Positions 41,530 to 50,788 are shown, counted from the first letter of the stretch. The stretch: 64,000 bases of DNA from Anaerolineales bacterium (GCA_030583925.1 CP129482.1:868001-932000), one strand, 5' to 3'. Translations and numbers: made by a program. Notes: generated by a model not told the origin, from the sequence alone.

Positions 41530-42477
41530 ATGACCAAAATTGTCTTCATGGGATCGCCGGAGTTTGCCTTGCCGAGTTTGCGCGCGCTTAGTAGGGGCGA
41601 GCCTCAGACTCACCTCTACCACGTGATGGGTGTTATCACCCAACCCGACCGCGCCTCTGGGCGCGGGCGCGAGATCAAAATGCCCCCTGTGAAAACGCTC
41701 GCGCTCGAATTGGGCATCCCTGTGATGCAACCCGAAAAACTGCGCGCGCCCGAAGCGATGGATCAACTCCGCGCGTGGAAGCCCGACCTCATCGTCGTCG
41801 CGGCGTTCGGGCAGATTCTCAAACCAGATGTGCTGGACTTGCCGCGTTACGGATGCCTCAACGTCCACGCCTCGCTGCTTCCGCGTTGGCGCGGCGCGGC
41901 GCCGATCCAAGCCGCGATCTTGCACGGGGATGAAGAGACCGGCGTCACGATCATGAAAATGGATGTTGGACTCGACACCGGAGCGATGCTGGCGAAACGT
42001 TCCCTGCGCGTCCCTCCCGACGGGACGGCTGGTTCAGTCACCGACGCGTTATCTCACCTTGGAGCAGACTTGCTGATTGAAACTCTTCCGCGCTGGCTCG
42101 CCGGTGAAATTACACCGGAGCCGCAGGACGAGTCGCTTTCAACCTACGCGCCGATGCTCAAAAAGGAAGAGGGACGCCTCGACTTCACACGCGATGCAAC
42201 CGAATTGGAGCGACAAGTGCGCGCGTTCAATCCGTGGCCGGGCGCGTTCATGGATTTTGACGGCGCGACTCTAAAAATCCATCGCGCGCACGTTGCATCT
42301 CTCCCGCTGGGAGAGGGGGCAGGGGTGAGGGCGCCGGGAGTGGGGCAGAGGCTGACGCTGGCGAACCAGCCCGCCGTCGGCGCGAGAAGCGGGGTTCTCG
42401 TCCTCGATGAAGTGCAGCCTGCCGGGAAAAAATCCATGAGCGGGAAGTCGTTTTTAGTCGGCGCGCGGAATTGGTAG
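41530..42477 (+). CDS. fmt: Methionyl-tRNA formyltransferase with two in-frame repeat insertions
   Basis: 315 residues. The formyl-folate domain begins KIVFMGSPEFALPSL; GVITQPDRASGRG, FGQILKPDVLD and NVHASLLPRWRGAAPIQ carry the catalytic Asn/His, and a Fmt-C domain follows. It formylates Met-tRNA-fMet for initiation. Odd: residues 21-31 (SRGEPQTHLYH) replace the usual short turn, and come from a GTAGGGGCGAG...CACCTCTAC repeat. Residues 257-268 (SLPLGEGAGVRA) come from a CTCTCCC/GGGAGAG repeat inserted in the C-terminal domain. No deformylase gene is next to it. Confidence 0.93.
   Translation: MTKIVFMGSPEFALPSLRALSRGEPQTHLYHVMGVITQPDRASGRGREIKMPPVKTLALELGIPVMQPEKLRAPEAMDQLRAWKPDLIVVAAFGQILKPDVLDLPRYGCLNVHASLLPRWRGAAPIQAAILHGDEETGVTIMKMDVGLDTGAMLAKRSLRVPPDGTAGSVTDALSHLGADLLIETLPRWLAGEITPEPQDESLSTYAPMLKKEEGRLDFTRDATELERQVRAFNPWPGAFMDFDGATLKIHRAHVASLPLGEGAGVRAPGVGQRLTLANQPAVGARSGVLVLDEVQPAGKKSMSGKSFLVGARNW
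41591..41619. repeat. GTAGGGG-family repeat inside fmt
   Basis: GTAGGGGCGAGCCTCAGACT followed by CACCTCTAC resembles the intergenic copy at 11020-11048 (GTAGGGGCGCGTCTCAGACC...), including the shared TCAGAC loop. In frame, in the loop after the first helix. Confidence 0.8.
42299..42331. repeat. CCTCTCCC/GGGAGAGG repeat inside fmt
   Basis: CTCTCCC (42299-42305), GCT, GGGAGAG (42309-42315), then GGGGCAGGGGTGAGGG. Copy of the intergenic 48851-48883 type, in frame in the fmt C-terminal domain. Confidence 0.85.
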
Positions 42478-42513
42478 AATAGGCTTGCTAGGTCTTAATT
42501 TTTTGGAGGAAAC

Positions 42514-43212
42514 ATGTTCAACTCAAAAGTGTTCGTCGCCGAATTGATCGGCACGTTTGCGCTGGTGTTCATCGGCGCGGGCGCAGTAGTGACTGGTATT
42601 GGAGGCTTGGTTGGCGCGGCGTTTGCTCACGGTTTGGTGGCGGCGGTGTTTGTGTATGTGTTCGGCCACATTTCGGGCGCGCATATCAATCCCGCAGTGA
42701 CGTTCGGGCTGGCGCTGAACGGAACGGTGAAATGGGGGCAGGCGGTTTATTATTGGATTGCGCAATTCCTGGGCGCAACGCTTGCCGCGTTCGTTTTGGA
42801 TTTTGTGGCTGGCTCGGTGACGGGTATGCAGGGCGCGGCGACGATCGGCACGCTTACAGAATCTGTGCCGCTTGCCGCGTTTGTCGTTGAATTGATCCTA
42901 ACCTTTTTCCTCGTCAACACGATCTTGCATGCGGCAGTGGCAGGCAGGGCTGGTCCCTTTGCCGGGCTGGCGATCGGCTTTACGCTCATTTTTGCCATCC
43001 TCACTGGCGGACCAATGACCGGGGCTTCGCTCAATCCTGCGCGTACGTTCGGTCCCGCGTTGGTTCTCGGCACGCTTGCAAACCCCATGACGTATGCGAT
43101 CTACTTTGCGGGTCCGTTGATCGGCTCGGCGCTGGCGGTCGGTTTGTTCAAGTTTTTGAACAGCGCGGATGCTTTGCCTGAAGGCGCCAAGAAGCCGCCA
43201 AAGAAGAAATAA
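42514..43212 (+). CDS. Aquaporin / glycerol facilitator (MIP family)
   Basis: 232 residues, GGAGG before the ATG. Six membrane helices and two NPA loops: HINPAVTFG and SLNPARTFGPA. MIP proteins pass water or glycerol. The neighbourhood (glpK, glpD) argues for glycerol, while the sequence looks more like the aquaporin-Z branch; both are possible. Confidence 0.88.
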   Translation: MFNSKVFVAELIGTFALVFIGAGAVVTGIGGLVGAAFAHGLVAAVFVYVFGHISGAHINPAVTFGLALNGTVKWGQAVYYWIAQFLGATLAAFVLDFVAGSVTGMQGAATIGTLTESVPLAAFVVELILTFFLVNTILHAAVAGRAGPFAGLAIGFTLIFAILTGGPMTGASLNPARTFGPALVLGTLANPMTYAIYFAGPLIGSALAVGLFKFLNSADALPEGAKKPPKKK

Positions 43213-43227
43213 TTTTTCCTCACCTTT

Positions 43228-43254
43228 GCCTCTCCCATTGGGAGAGGCTTTTTT
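43228..43254 (+). terminator. Terminator built from a CCTCTCCC repeat
   Basis: GCCTCTCCC (43228-43236), ATT, GGGAGAGGC (43240-43248), then TTTTTT: a family C repeat forming a good intrinsic terminator for the aquaporin gene. Confidence 0.85.
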
Positions 43255-43308
43255 AAACTGGCGCAGTCAGTCCTATTTTGATTTAGAATCGCGGGGAGAG
43301 GTATTTCC

Positions 43309-44826
43309 ATGGCAAAGTATGTCGCGGCAATTGATCAGGGCACAACAAGCACGCGAGCGATCGTTTTCGATCATGGCGGAACTGTGGTGGCTGTTGACCA
43401 GAAGGAGAGCCGACAGATATATCCCAAACCCGGCTGGGTGGAGCATGATCCGCTGGAGATCTGGAATAATACGCTTGAGGTGATGCAGGGCGCATTCCGC
43501 GGAGTGAACCCCGTAGACATTGCCGCAGTGGGAATCACGAATCAACGCGAGACAACCGTGGTGTGGGATAAGAATACCGGTAAACCTGTTTATAACGCGA
43601 TTGTCTGGCAGGACACGCGTACGGATGCGATCTGTTCAAAATTGGCAAAATCTGGCGGGCAAGATCGCTTCAGAAAAAAGACAGGCTTGCCGCTTGCCAC
43701 GTATTTCTCCGGTCCGAAGATCAAATGGATCTTGGACAATGTGGACGACGCGCGCGCTAAAGCCAAGCGCGGCGAATTATTGTTTGGGAATATTGACACG
43801 TGGCTGATCTGGAATCTCACGGGCCGCGAAGCGCACGTCACTGATGTGACGAATGCCTCGCGCACGATGCTGATGAATTTGAAATCTCTGCAATGGGACG
43901 AGGAAATTTTGAAGGTGATGGGCATTCCCCGCGCGATGCTGCCGGAGATTAAATCATCGTCGGAGGTTTATGGATTCGTAGGGGCAGGAGCGGCTTCCCC
44001 AAATTGGGGCGGGATTCCCTCGTCCCTGCGCGGCATCCCAGTTTCCGGCGATCTTGGCGACCAGCAAGCCGCGTTGTTCGGTCAAACATGTTTCAAACCC
44101 GGCGAGGCAAAGAACACCTACGGCACTGGCTGTTTCATGTTGATGAACACCGGCGAAAAGCCGGTGCAAAGCAAGGCGGGATTGCTCACCACACTGGGTT
44201 ATAAACTTGGGAAGCAAAAAGCCGTTTACGCGCTGGAAGGTTCGATCGCGATCACCGGCGCGCTTGTCCAGTGGTTGAGGGATAACCTAGGGTTGATTCA
44301 GTCGTCCCTGGAGGTCGAGGCGTTAGCGGGATCTGTGGAGGATAGCGGCGGGATTTATTTCGTCCCCGCGTTCAGCGGATTGTACGCGCCGTATTGGAAG
44401 TCTGATGCGCGCGGCGTAATCGTTGGGATGACGCGCTACATCAACAAGGGGCACTTGGCGCGCGCCGCGCTCGAAGCGACCGCGTATCAGACGCGCGAAG
44501 TTCTCGATGCCATGCAAAAAGATTCGGGCGTGAAATTATCCGCGCTGAAAGTGGACGGCGGAATGGTGTCCAACGAGTTGCTGATGCAGTTCCAATCTGA
44601 TGTGTTGAACGTGCCAGTTGTGCGGCCTAAGGTGGCAGAGACCACATCGCTGGGCGCGGCATACGCGGCGGGGCTTGCCGTCGGTTTTTGGAAGGACTTC
44701 GATGAGTTGAGGAACAATTGGGCGCGTGACAAGACGTGGCAGCCTTCGATGGACTCGAAAACCCGAAAGAAGTTATACTCAGGATGGAAGAAGGCTGTAA
44801 CGCGCTCCTTCGATTGGGTTGAATGA
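43309..44826 (+). CDS. glpK: Glycerol kinase with an in-frame repeat insertion
   Basis: 505 residues, GGGGAGAGG before the ATG. FGGY kinase: [16 protein letters not shown] and [12 protein letters not shown] at the N-terminus, [27 protein letters not shown] and [16 protein letters not shown] in the ATPase lobes. It makes glycerol-3-phosphate. Odd: between SSEVYG and [16 protein letters not shown], where other GlpKs have about 11 residues, this protein has 20 (residues 224-243); their DNA (43978-44030) starts GTAGGGGCAGGAGC and matches the GTAGGGG repeat family. Confidence 0.95.
   Translation: MAKYVAAIDQGTTSTRAIVFDHGGTVVAVDQKESRQIYPKPGWVEHDPLEIWNNTLEVMQGAFRGVNPVDIAAVGITNQRETTVVWDKNTGKPVYNAIVWQDTRTDAICSKLAKSGGQDRFRKKTGLPLATYFSGPKIKWILDNVDDARAKAKRGELLFGNIDTWLIWNLTGREAHVTDVTNASRTMLMNLKSLQWDEEILKVMGIPRAMLPEIKSSSEVYGFVGAGAASPNWGGIPSSLRGIPVSGDLGDQQAALFGQTCFKPGEAKNTYGTGCFMLMNTGEKPVQSKAGLLTTLGYKLGKQKAVYALEGSIAITGALVQWLRDNLGLIQSSLEVEALAGSVEDSGGIYFVPAFSGLYAPYWKSDARGVIVGMTRYINKGHLARAALEATAYQTREVLDAMQKDSGVKLSALKVDGGMVSNELLMQFQSDVLNVPVVRPKVAETTSLGAAYAAGLAVGFWKDFDELRNNWARDKTWQPSMDSKTRKKLYSGWKKAVTRSFDWVE
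43978..44030. repeat. GTAGGGG-family repeat inside glpK
   Basis: GTAGGGGCAGGAGCGGCTTC, then CCCAAATTGGGG and GGGATTCCCTCGTCCCTGCG, lies in frame in the loop before [13 protein letters not shown]. Confidence 0.7.
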
Positions 44827-44831
44827 ATGGA

Positions 44832-44860
44832 CCTCACAGGTTCCAACGACCTGTAGGATT
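44832..44860. repeat. CACAGGT/ACCTGT hairpin between glpK and glpD
   Basis: ACAGGT-TCCAACG-ACCTGT forms a 6-bp stem in the 43-bp gap. The AGGA at its 3' flank is the only ribosome-site-like sequence before glpD. Confidence 0.5.
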
Positions 44861-44869
44861 TCTGATATT

Positions 44870-46579
44870 ATGAACCGCGCTGAAATTCTCTCTTCTCTTA
44901 AAACAACTCCAAATATCTCTGTGTTGATCGTCGGCGGGGGCATCAATGGCATCGGCACGTTCCGCGACCTTGCGATCAATGGCGTGGACGTCTTGCTCGT
45001 CGAACGCGGCGATTTTATGTCCGGCGCGTCGTCCGCGTCCTCGCACATGGCGCACGGCGGGATCCGCTATCTGGAGAACGGCGAGTTTCGCCTCGTGCGT
45101 GAAGCGGTACGGGAACGCAACCTCATGTTGCAGAACGCGCCGCACTTGGTCAAGCCGCTGCCAACCGCGATTCCCATTTTCAAACGGTTCTCCGGTCTGC
45201 TCAATGCGCCGCTCAAATTTTTCGGCATGTTAGATAAACCCACCGAACGCGGCGCGCTGATCATCAAGATCGGTTTGATGTTCTACGACGCGTTCACCGG
45301 CAAACAGCGCGTCGTCCCGCGCCACAAATTTTTTTCACGCGCAAAATCGCTTGCTAAATGGAAACTTCTCAACCCGCAGATCGTCAATACGGCGGTGTAT
45401 TACGACGGCGCGATCTTAAACCCGGAGCGTCTCGGAATTGAATTGATCCTCGACGCGGAATCTGAAAACCCGAACGCGCGCGCGCTCAATTACGTCAGCA
45501 TGGTGGGCGGCAGTGAAGATACGATCATCCTGCGCGACGAACTCACCGACGAAGCGTACGATGTGCATCCGAAACTCGTCATCAATGCGGCGGGTCCGTG
45601 GATCGATTCAACGAACAAGAAACTCGGCTTGTCGTCGCATTTCATCGGCGGTACGAAAGGTTCGCACATCGTGGTGGATCATCCCGAACTCCGCGCGGCG
45701 ATCGGCGACTGCGAGTTTTTCTTCGAGAACCAAGATGGACGCATCGTGTTGATCTTTCCGCTCTTCGACCGCGTCCTCATCGGCGCTTCGGATATTCCAG
45801 TGGATCACGCGGACGACGCGCATTGCACGGATGAAGAAGTGGATTATTTTCTCGCGCTGACGCGCCGCATCTTCCCGGACATTCAGTTGACTCGCGAGCG
45901 CATCGTTTTTCGCTTCTCCGGCGTGCGCCCGCTCCCGCGCTCCACAGCGAAGACCGTCAGCCAGATCTCACGCGATCACAGCATCGAAGTCCTCGGCGGC
46001 GATTGGACCAACCTCACCTTCCCGGTCTACTCCCTCGTCGGCGGCAAGTGGACATCGTTCCGCGCTTTTTCCGAACAGGTCGCCGACAAAGCGCTTGCTT
46101 ATCTTGGCATAGCGCGCAAAAAAGACACGCGTTCGCTATCCATCGGCGGCGGGCGCGGCTATGTGCGCGATATGGAAGAACCGAATCGCCAACTTGGAAG
46201 TCTCTTTGCATGGACAGGCGTTTCGCAAGAGCGGCTGAAACTTTTATTCGAGCGATATGGCACGCGCGCCGAAGCCGTTGCTACTTACATTAACGGCGGC
46301 GCGGATTTTACGCTCAAATCCCTGCCCGATTATTCGTATCGCGAAATTACCTTCATTGCCCAGCACGAAAAGGTCAAACGCCTCGATGATTTTCTCCTGC
46401 GGCGATCTATGCTTGCCATGCTGGGACGCGTTACACGCGAGTCGGTGAACGAACTCGCGGATGTGTTGGGCGACGTCCTCGGTTGGGACGCGGAACAGAA
46501 AAAAGCCGAAGCGGCGCGTACGCTGTCCATTTTGGCAGACAGACATGGGGTCCTCCTGAGCGGGGCCGAAGGATCATGA
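44870..46579 (+). CDS. glpD: Aerobic glycerol-3-phosphate dehydrogenase
   Basis: 569 residues from ATG 44870; an earlier start at 44819 would overlap glpK. FAD Rossmann motif VLIVGGGINGIGTFRDLA; family motifs SGASSASSHMAHGGIRYLENGEFRLVREA and VINAAGPWID; the DAO-C domain ends the protein (FIAQHEKVKRLDDFLLRRSMLAM). It oxidises glycerol-3-phosphate to dihydroxyacetone phosphate at the membrane and feeds quinones. The aquaporin, glpK and glpD form a glycerol-use unit. Confidence 0.93.
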   Translation: MNRAEILSSLKTTPNISVLIVGGGINGIGTFRDLAINGVDVLLVERGDFMSGASSASSHMAHGGIRYLENGEFRLVREAVRERNLMLQNAPHLVKPLPTAIPIFKRFSGLLNAPLKFFGMLDKPTERGALIIKIGLMFYDAFTGKQRVVPRHKFFSRAKSLAKWKLLNPQIVNTAVYYDGAILNPERLGIELILDAESENPNARALNYVSMVGGSEDTIILRDELTDEAYDVHPKLVINAAGPWIDSTNKKLGLSSHFIGGTKGSHIVVDHPELRAAIGDCEFFFENQDGRIVLIFPLFDRVLIGASDIPVDHADDAHCTDEEVDYFLALTRRIFPDIQLTRERIVFRFSGVRPLPRSTAKTVSQISRDHSIEVLGGDWTNLTFPVYSLVGGKWTSFRAFSEQVADKALAYLGIARKKDTRSLSIGGGRGYVRDMEEPNRQLGSLFAWTGVSQERLKLLFERYGTRAEAVATYINGGADFTLKSLPDYSYREITFIAQHEKVKRLDDFLLRRSMLAMLGRVTRESVNELADVLGDVLGWDAEQKKAEAARTLSILADRHGVLLSGAEGS

Positions 46580-46603
46580 GGCGGATGGTAGAATAGCGTT
46601 CCG

Positions 46604-47518
46604 ATGAATATTTCAGTAATTGTCCCGGTCTATCGCGGCGCGACGTTGATCGAGTCGCTCGTCGAACGGCTTGCAAAATCACTGCCTAAATTTTCAAAAA
46701 AGTATGAAGTCTTGCTCGTTAATGACGGCAGTCCCGATGATAGTTGGGCTGTGATCCAGAATTTGGCGCGCAAATATAAATGGGTGAGGGGCATCCGTCT
46801 GATGCGGAATTACGGTCAGCATAACGCGACCCTTTGCGGTGTGCGCGCTGCGCAATATGAAGTGACTGTCACGATGGATCAGGACCTGCAACATCCGCCT
46901 GAGGAAATTCCGATTCTGTTGGCTGAATTGGAAAAGGGTTTTGATGTGGTCTATGGCGCGCCAAAAAAATTACCGCAGGGATTTTGGCGCAACGTATTGA
47001 CGGCAAATATCAAGCGCATTCTTGCGCGTGTGATGGGGATCCCCTCGGTGAAGAACATTTCGGCGTTTCGGGCGTTTCGCACCGAATTGCGGAATGCGTT
47101 TACAAATTTCCAAAGTCCCACGCTGATCATTGACGTACTGCTTTCGTGGGGTACCTCGAAGTTCACATCAGTGGAAGTGGAAATCGAAAAACCAGAAGAA
47201 CGCTCGAATTACAAATTTCCCGCGTTGGTCAAAGCCGCCTTGTTGATCCTGACTGGGTACAGCACGACTCCGTTACGACTGGCAAGCGTGATCGGTTTTG
47301 TGATGACGCTCTTCGGACTGGGCATCTTTCTCTATGTTTCCTATATTTATTTTGCGTTGGGCAGTTTGCCAGGTTTCCCATTCCTTGCCTCCATCATCGC
47401 GTTGTTTAGCGGCGCACAGTTGTTTGCGTTGGGCATCTTTGGGGAATATTTGGCGCGGATGTTCGACCGCAGTATGGATCGTCCCGCGTATATCATTCAT
47501 GAAACGGCGGGAAAATGA
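46604..47518 (+). CDS. Polyprenyl-phosphate glycosyltransferase (GT2, GtrB/DPM1-like)
   Basis: 304 residues. The GT-A domain starts ISVIVPVYRGA; VNDGSPDDSW, MDQDLQHPPEEIP (DxD-like) are present, and two C-terminal membrane helices (LASVIGFVMTLFGLGIFLYVSYIY; FLASIIALFSGAQLFALGIF). Such enzymes load a sugar onto undecaprenyl phosphate. First gene of a five-gene glycan cassette; its stop overlaps the next start (ATGA). Confidence 0.88.
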   Translation: MNISVIVPVYRGATLIESLVERLAKSLPKFSKKYEVLLVNDGSPDDSWAVIQNLARKYKWVRGIRLMRNYGQHNATLCGVRAAQYEVTVTMDQDLQHPPEEIPILLAELEKGFDVVYGAPKKLPQGFWRNVLTANIKRILARVMGIPSVKNISAFRAFRTELRNAFTNFQSPTLIIDVLLSWGTSKFTSVEVEIEKPEERSNYKFPALVKAALLILTGYSTTPLRLASVIGFVMTLFGLGIFLYVSYIYFALGSLPGFPFLASIIALFSGAQLFALGIFGEYLARMFDRSMDRPAYIIHETAGK

Positions 47519-48210
47519 AGGTCGGTATCATTCAATCCAATTTTCTGCCGTGGCGCGGTTACTTCGATTTCATCCGTGAAGTGGATTTGTTCATCCTCGA
47601 AGATGATGTGCAATACACTAAAGGCGATTGGCGTAACCGCAACCGTATCAAAACGCCGCGTGGCGCCGAGTGGATCACTGTGCCGGTCAGATATAAACAG
47701 ACTTCGCAGTTGATTCAAGACACGCCGATTGATTATTCCACATCATGGGCAAAGAAAACGCTCAATCGCATCCGCGAATCGTATCGGATGGCGCCGCATT
47801 TTGAGCCGTACTTTTCAGAACTGGACGAACTGTTGACTCAACCTGCCGCTTCCATCGCGGATTTGAACCTGTCCCTCATCCGCTGGGTTTGCCGCCACCT
47901 TGAGATTGATACGCCTCTCGGTTTCTCGCGCGACTATCGTCCCAGCGGCACAAAAACGGAACGCGTGGTCAGCATCTTGAAACAAGTCGGCGCGACGGCA
48001 TATCTTTCTGGTCCAACGGGCGCGAACTATCTTGTGCCGCATTTGTTCGACGAGGCGGGGATTTGTCTGGAATATAAGAAATATGATTTTCCCGAATACG
48101 AACAAATCTATCCACCGTTCGACCCGGGTGTGAGCGTTGTAGACTTGTTATTTATGAAGGGCGCAGAGGCGAAATTTTTTCTTGACCGGACCAAGGAGCA
48201 ACAGGCATGA
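47515..48210 (+). CDS. WbqC-family protein
   Basis: 231 residues. VGIIQSNFLPWRGYFDFI, FILEDDVQYTKGDWRNRN and the C-terminal YPPFDPGVSVVDLLFMKG are WbqC landmarks. WbqC proteins occur in O-antigen clusters and are proposed to modify nucleotide sugars (acyl/amide transfer to amino sugars). Overlaps both neighbours by 4 bp. Confidence 0.88.
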   Translation: MKVGIIQSNFLPWRGYFDFIREVDLFILEDDVQYTKGDWRNRNRIKTPRGAEWITVPVRYKQTSQLIQDTPIDYSTSWAKKTLNRIRESYRMAPHFEPYFSELDELLTQPAASIADLNLSLIRWVCRHLEIDTPLGFSRDYRPSGTKTERVVSILKQVGATAYLSGPTGANYLVPHLFDEAGICLEYKKYDFPEYEQIYPPFDPGVSVVDLLFMKGAEAKFFLDRTKEQQA

Positions 48211-48848
48211 CCAGTACCGTGAACGAAGTGCAGGCAAAACTCGGCGAATACTTTACCGAAAAACTCGAACAGTTCGGCGCGACCGCCAAAGGCGTGGACT
48301 ACAACGGGGAGGAGGCGCGCCTCATCCGCTTTGTGGAATTGGTCAGAATCATCGATCCTGCCGAAAAATTCTCGATCATTGATTATGGATGCGGGACCGG
48401 TGCCATGTTCGACTTCCTGCACGCGCGCGGCTGGAATTTTGATTACTATGGGGTTGACCTGATCAAGAAGATGGTTGATGTGGGGCGCGAAACCCACGCG
48501 GAGTTCTCCAACGCGCATTTCACTACCGACGAGAGGGAATTACCGCTTGCAGATTATCTCGTCGCCGCAGGCATCTTCAACATCAAAATGGACGCGGAGT
48601 ATGGCGAGTGGCATAATTTCACCTGCGAGACTCTCAAACGCATGGACTCACTCTGTTTAAAGGGATTTTCCTTCAACATGCTCACGAAATATTCCGACCC
48701 TGACCGCATGGCTCAACGCCCCGATCTGTTCTACGGTGATCCGCTGTTCTTTTTCGATTTCTGCAAGCGGAATTTCTCGCGTAATGTGGCGTTGCTCCAC
48801 GATTACGGGCTATACGATTTCACGATTCTTGTGAGGAAGGATAGATAG
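48207..48848 (+). CDS. Class I SAM-dependent methyltransferase in glycan cassette
   Basis: 213 residues. Motif I is SIIDYGCGTGAMFDFL and the GVDLIKKMVDVG motif follows. LPLADYLVAAGIFNIK is typical of methyltransferases in surface-glycan and legionaminic-type clusters. Overlaps the WbqC stop by 4 bp, so the genes are coupled; a sugar methylation role is inferred. Confidence 0.85.
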   Translation: MTSTVNEVQAKLGEYFTEKLEQFGATAKGVDYNGEEARLIRFVELVRIIDPAEKFSIIDYGCGTGAMFDFLHARGWNFDYYGVDLIKKMVDVGRETHAEFSNAHFTTDERELPLADYLVAAGIFNIKMDAEYGEWHNFTCETLKRMDSLCLKGFSFNMLTKYSDPDRMAQRPDLFYGDPLFFFDFCKRNFSRNVALLHDYGLYDFTILVRKDR

Positions 48849-48850
48849 TG

Positions 48851-48883
48851 CCCTCTCCCTTTGGGAGAGGGTTAGGGTGAGGG
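48851..48883. repeat. CCTCTCCC repeat providing a ribosome site
   Basis: CCTCTCCC (48852-48859), TTT, GGGAGAGG (48863-48870), then GTTAGGGTGAGGG. The GGTGAGGG tail stands directly before the ATG at 48886 and is the only ribosome-site-like sequence for the next gene. Confidence 0.85.
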
Positions 48884-48885
48884 AT

Positions 48886-49830
48886 ATGCAACCCATCCAA
48901 GCCCCGCGCGCTTCGGCGATTCTCTACAACCTATTGGTGAGCCAGAAACAGACAAAGCCGTGGCTTCTGCCCGCCAACATCTGCCCGATCGTGCCAATCA
49001 CGTTCATGAAAGCGCATATCCCGTTTGAGTTCGTGGATATTTCGCCGGAGTCCTTGCACATGGATTTGAATCAAGCAGAGGCGCGGATAAAGACGCGAGA
49101 GGTCGGCGGGTTATTGTATGCGCACACGTACGGGGATGAATCCACGCCGGGGGAATTTTTCGCTCAAGCGAAAGCGCTGAATCCTGAAATGTGGATCGTG
49201 GATGATCGTTGTCTATGCATCCCGAAATTTGAAATAACCTCATCCGCCGATGTTGTTTTATTTAGTACTGGTTATGCCAAGATCGTGGATTTGGGATTTG
49301 GCGGATATGCATTTGTAAAAGACGAAATTTTGTATCGGTCAACCTCTTTGCCCTTTCAACCCGCGCATCATGCCCAACTGGAAGAGCGCTACAAAATTGC
49401 CATCCGTGTGCGAAACCGATTTCACTATCAAGACAGCGACTGGTTGCAGTCTGACCTTGAATTGCCGGTGTGGGATGATTATCGCCGCGAGGCGGAAGCC
49501 AAGCTAAAAGAATCGTTATCGCATCGCAAAACGCTCAATGCAATTTATTCCTCGCGCCTGCCCAAAGAGATTCAACTGCCCGCGGAATTTCAGATGTGGC
49601 GTTTCAATATTCGAGTGAAGAATCAACCGCAAGTCATAAAAGAGATCTTCGCGGCGGAATTATTTGCCAGCGCGCATTACGCTTCGCTCGCGGGAATCAT
49701 GGCGGATGGTAAAGCGCCGGTCGCGGAATCGCTTGCCGATGAAGCGCTCAATCTATTCAATGACTGTCATTTCACAGCTGAAATGGCAGAGCGCGCGTGC
49801 GGAATCATCCTCAAAACGGCAAGGTGGTAG
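48886..49830 (+). CDS. DegT/DnrJ/EryC1-like aminotransferase, short form
   Basis: 314 residues from ATG 48886; a GTG three codons earlier lies within the repeat. WLLPANICPIVPITFMKAHIPFEFVDI is the DegT cofactor-binding start; WIVDDRC carries the Asp that pairs with the PLP nitrogen, and FSTGYAKIVDLGFGGYAF has the Lys expected to hold PLP. It is about 50-70 residues shorter than most family members in the C-terminal domain. Probably transfers an amino group to a sugar in the same pathway as WbqC and the two GT2s. Confidence 0.75.
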   Translation: MQPIQAPRASAILYNLLVSQKQTKPWLLPANICPIVPITFMKAHIPFEFVDISPESLHMDLNQAEARIKTREVGGLLYAHTYGDESTPGEFFAQAKALNPEMWIVDDRCLCIPKFEITSSADVVLFSTGYAKIVDLGFGGYAFVKDEILYRSTSLPFQPAHHAQLEERYKIAIRVRNRFHYQDSDWLQSDLELPVWDDYRREAEAKLKESLSHRKTLNAIYSSRLPKEIQLPAEFQMWRFNIRVKNQPQVIKEIFAAELFASAHYASLAGIMADGKAPVAESLADEALNLFNDCHFTAEMAERACGIILKTARW

Positions 49831-49839
49831 AATCGTTGC

Positions 49840-50787
49840 ATGCCCTCCAAAAAACGCAAGTATAAAGTTGACCTGGTGATTCCCGTGTACAACGAAGCGG
49901 GGGTGGTTGAGAAAATTCACGCGCAGATTCGCGCGGCGGTTGACAATCTCCCGCACGACTTCCGTTTCCTCTACGTGGACGACGGTTCGGACGACGGGAC
50001 GGCGGAGTCGCTTCAGTCGGTGAAGCAGGCTGACCGGCGCGTGACCGTCCTCACGTTCAGCACCAATTTTGGGCATCAGGCGGCGATCTCAGCAGGGATA
50101 GATCATTCCACAGGCGACATCGTCATTTCGATGGACGGCGATGGTCAGCATCCGCCCGAGATGATCATCCAAATGATTGATCTGATCGGTCAGGGCTACG
50201 ATATTGTGCAGGCACAGCGCGTGACTGAGGCGCGTGCGTCGTTTTTCAAAAAGTGGACCTCCGATATTTTTTATACATTTCTCAACACGATCAGCGGCAC
50301 GCATCTCGTTTCGGGCGCGGCGGATTTCCGCGCGCTCAATCGCCAAGCCGTGGACGCGCTCAAAGCCATGCCCGAATATCATCGTTTCCTGCGCGGTATG
50401 ATCTCGTGGATGGGCTATCGCAGCGCCATCCTGCCGTACCACCAACCGGCGCGCATGGCGGGCAGGTCGAAGTATTCGCTCGGTAAAATGTTCAGGCTCG
50501 CCTCCGACGCGATCTTTTCGTTTTCATTGATTCCCTTGTACATTGGGTTGAGTTCGGGACTGGTCTTCTTCGCGCTGGCGGCTGCCCAATTGAGTTGGGT
50601 ATTATGGCTTTCGTTTTCGGGGAATACGCAGCATGTGATCGCCCCGGGTTGGAGTTCGTTGATGGCGGTCCTGCTCATTGCCAGCGGAATCATTATGATC
50701 TTGCTGGGATTCATCGGCGTGTATGTCGGTTATATTTTTCAACAAGTGAAACAACGACCGGTATACCTGCTCAAGAAAGGGGAGTAG
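49840..50787 (+). CDS. Polyprenyl-phosphate glycosyltransferase (GT2)
   Basis: 315 residues. VDLVIPVYNEAGVVEKI, YVDDGSDDGT, MDGDGQHPPEMII and the FRALNRQ stretch are GT2/DPM1-like; two C-terminal membrane helices follow. It differs from the 46604 copy but belongs to the same GtrB-like group. 10 bp after the DegT-like gene. Confidence 0.88.
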   Translation: MPSKKRKYKVDLVIPVYNEAGVVEKIHAQIRAAVDNLPHDFRFLYVDDGSDDGTAESLQSVKQADRRVTVLTFSTNFGHQAAISAGIDHSTGDIVISMDGDGQHPPEMIIQMIDLIGQGYDIVQAQRVTEARASFFKKWTSDIFYTFLNTISGTHLVSGAADFRALNRQAVDALKAMPEYHRFLRGMISWMGYRSAILPYHQPARMAGRSKYSLGKMFRLASDAIFSFSLIPLYIGLSSGLVFFALAAAQLSWVLWLSFSGNTQHVIAPGWSSLMAVLLIASGIIMILLGFIGVYVGYIFQQVKQRPVYLLKKGE

Positions 50788-50788
50788 T

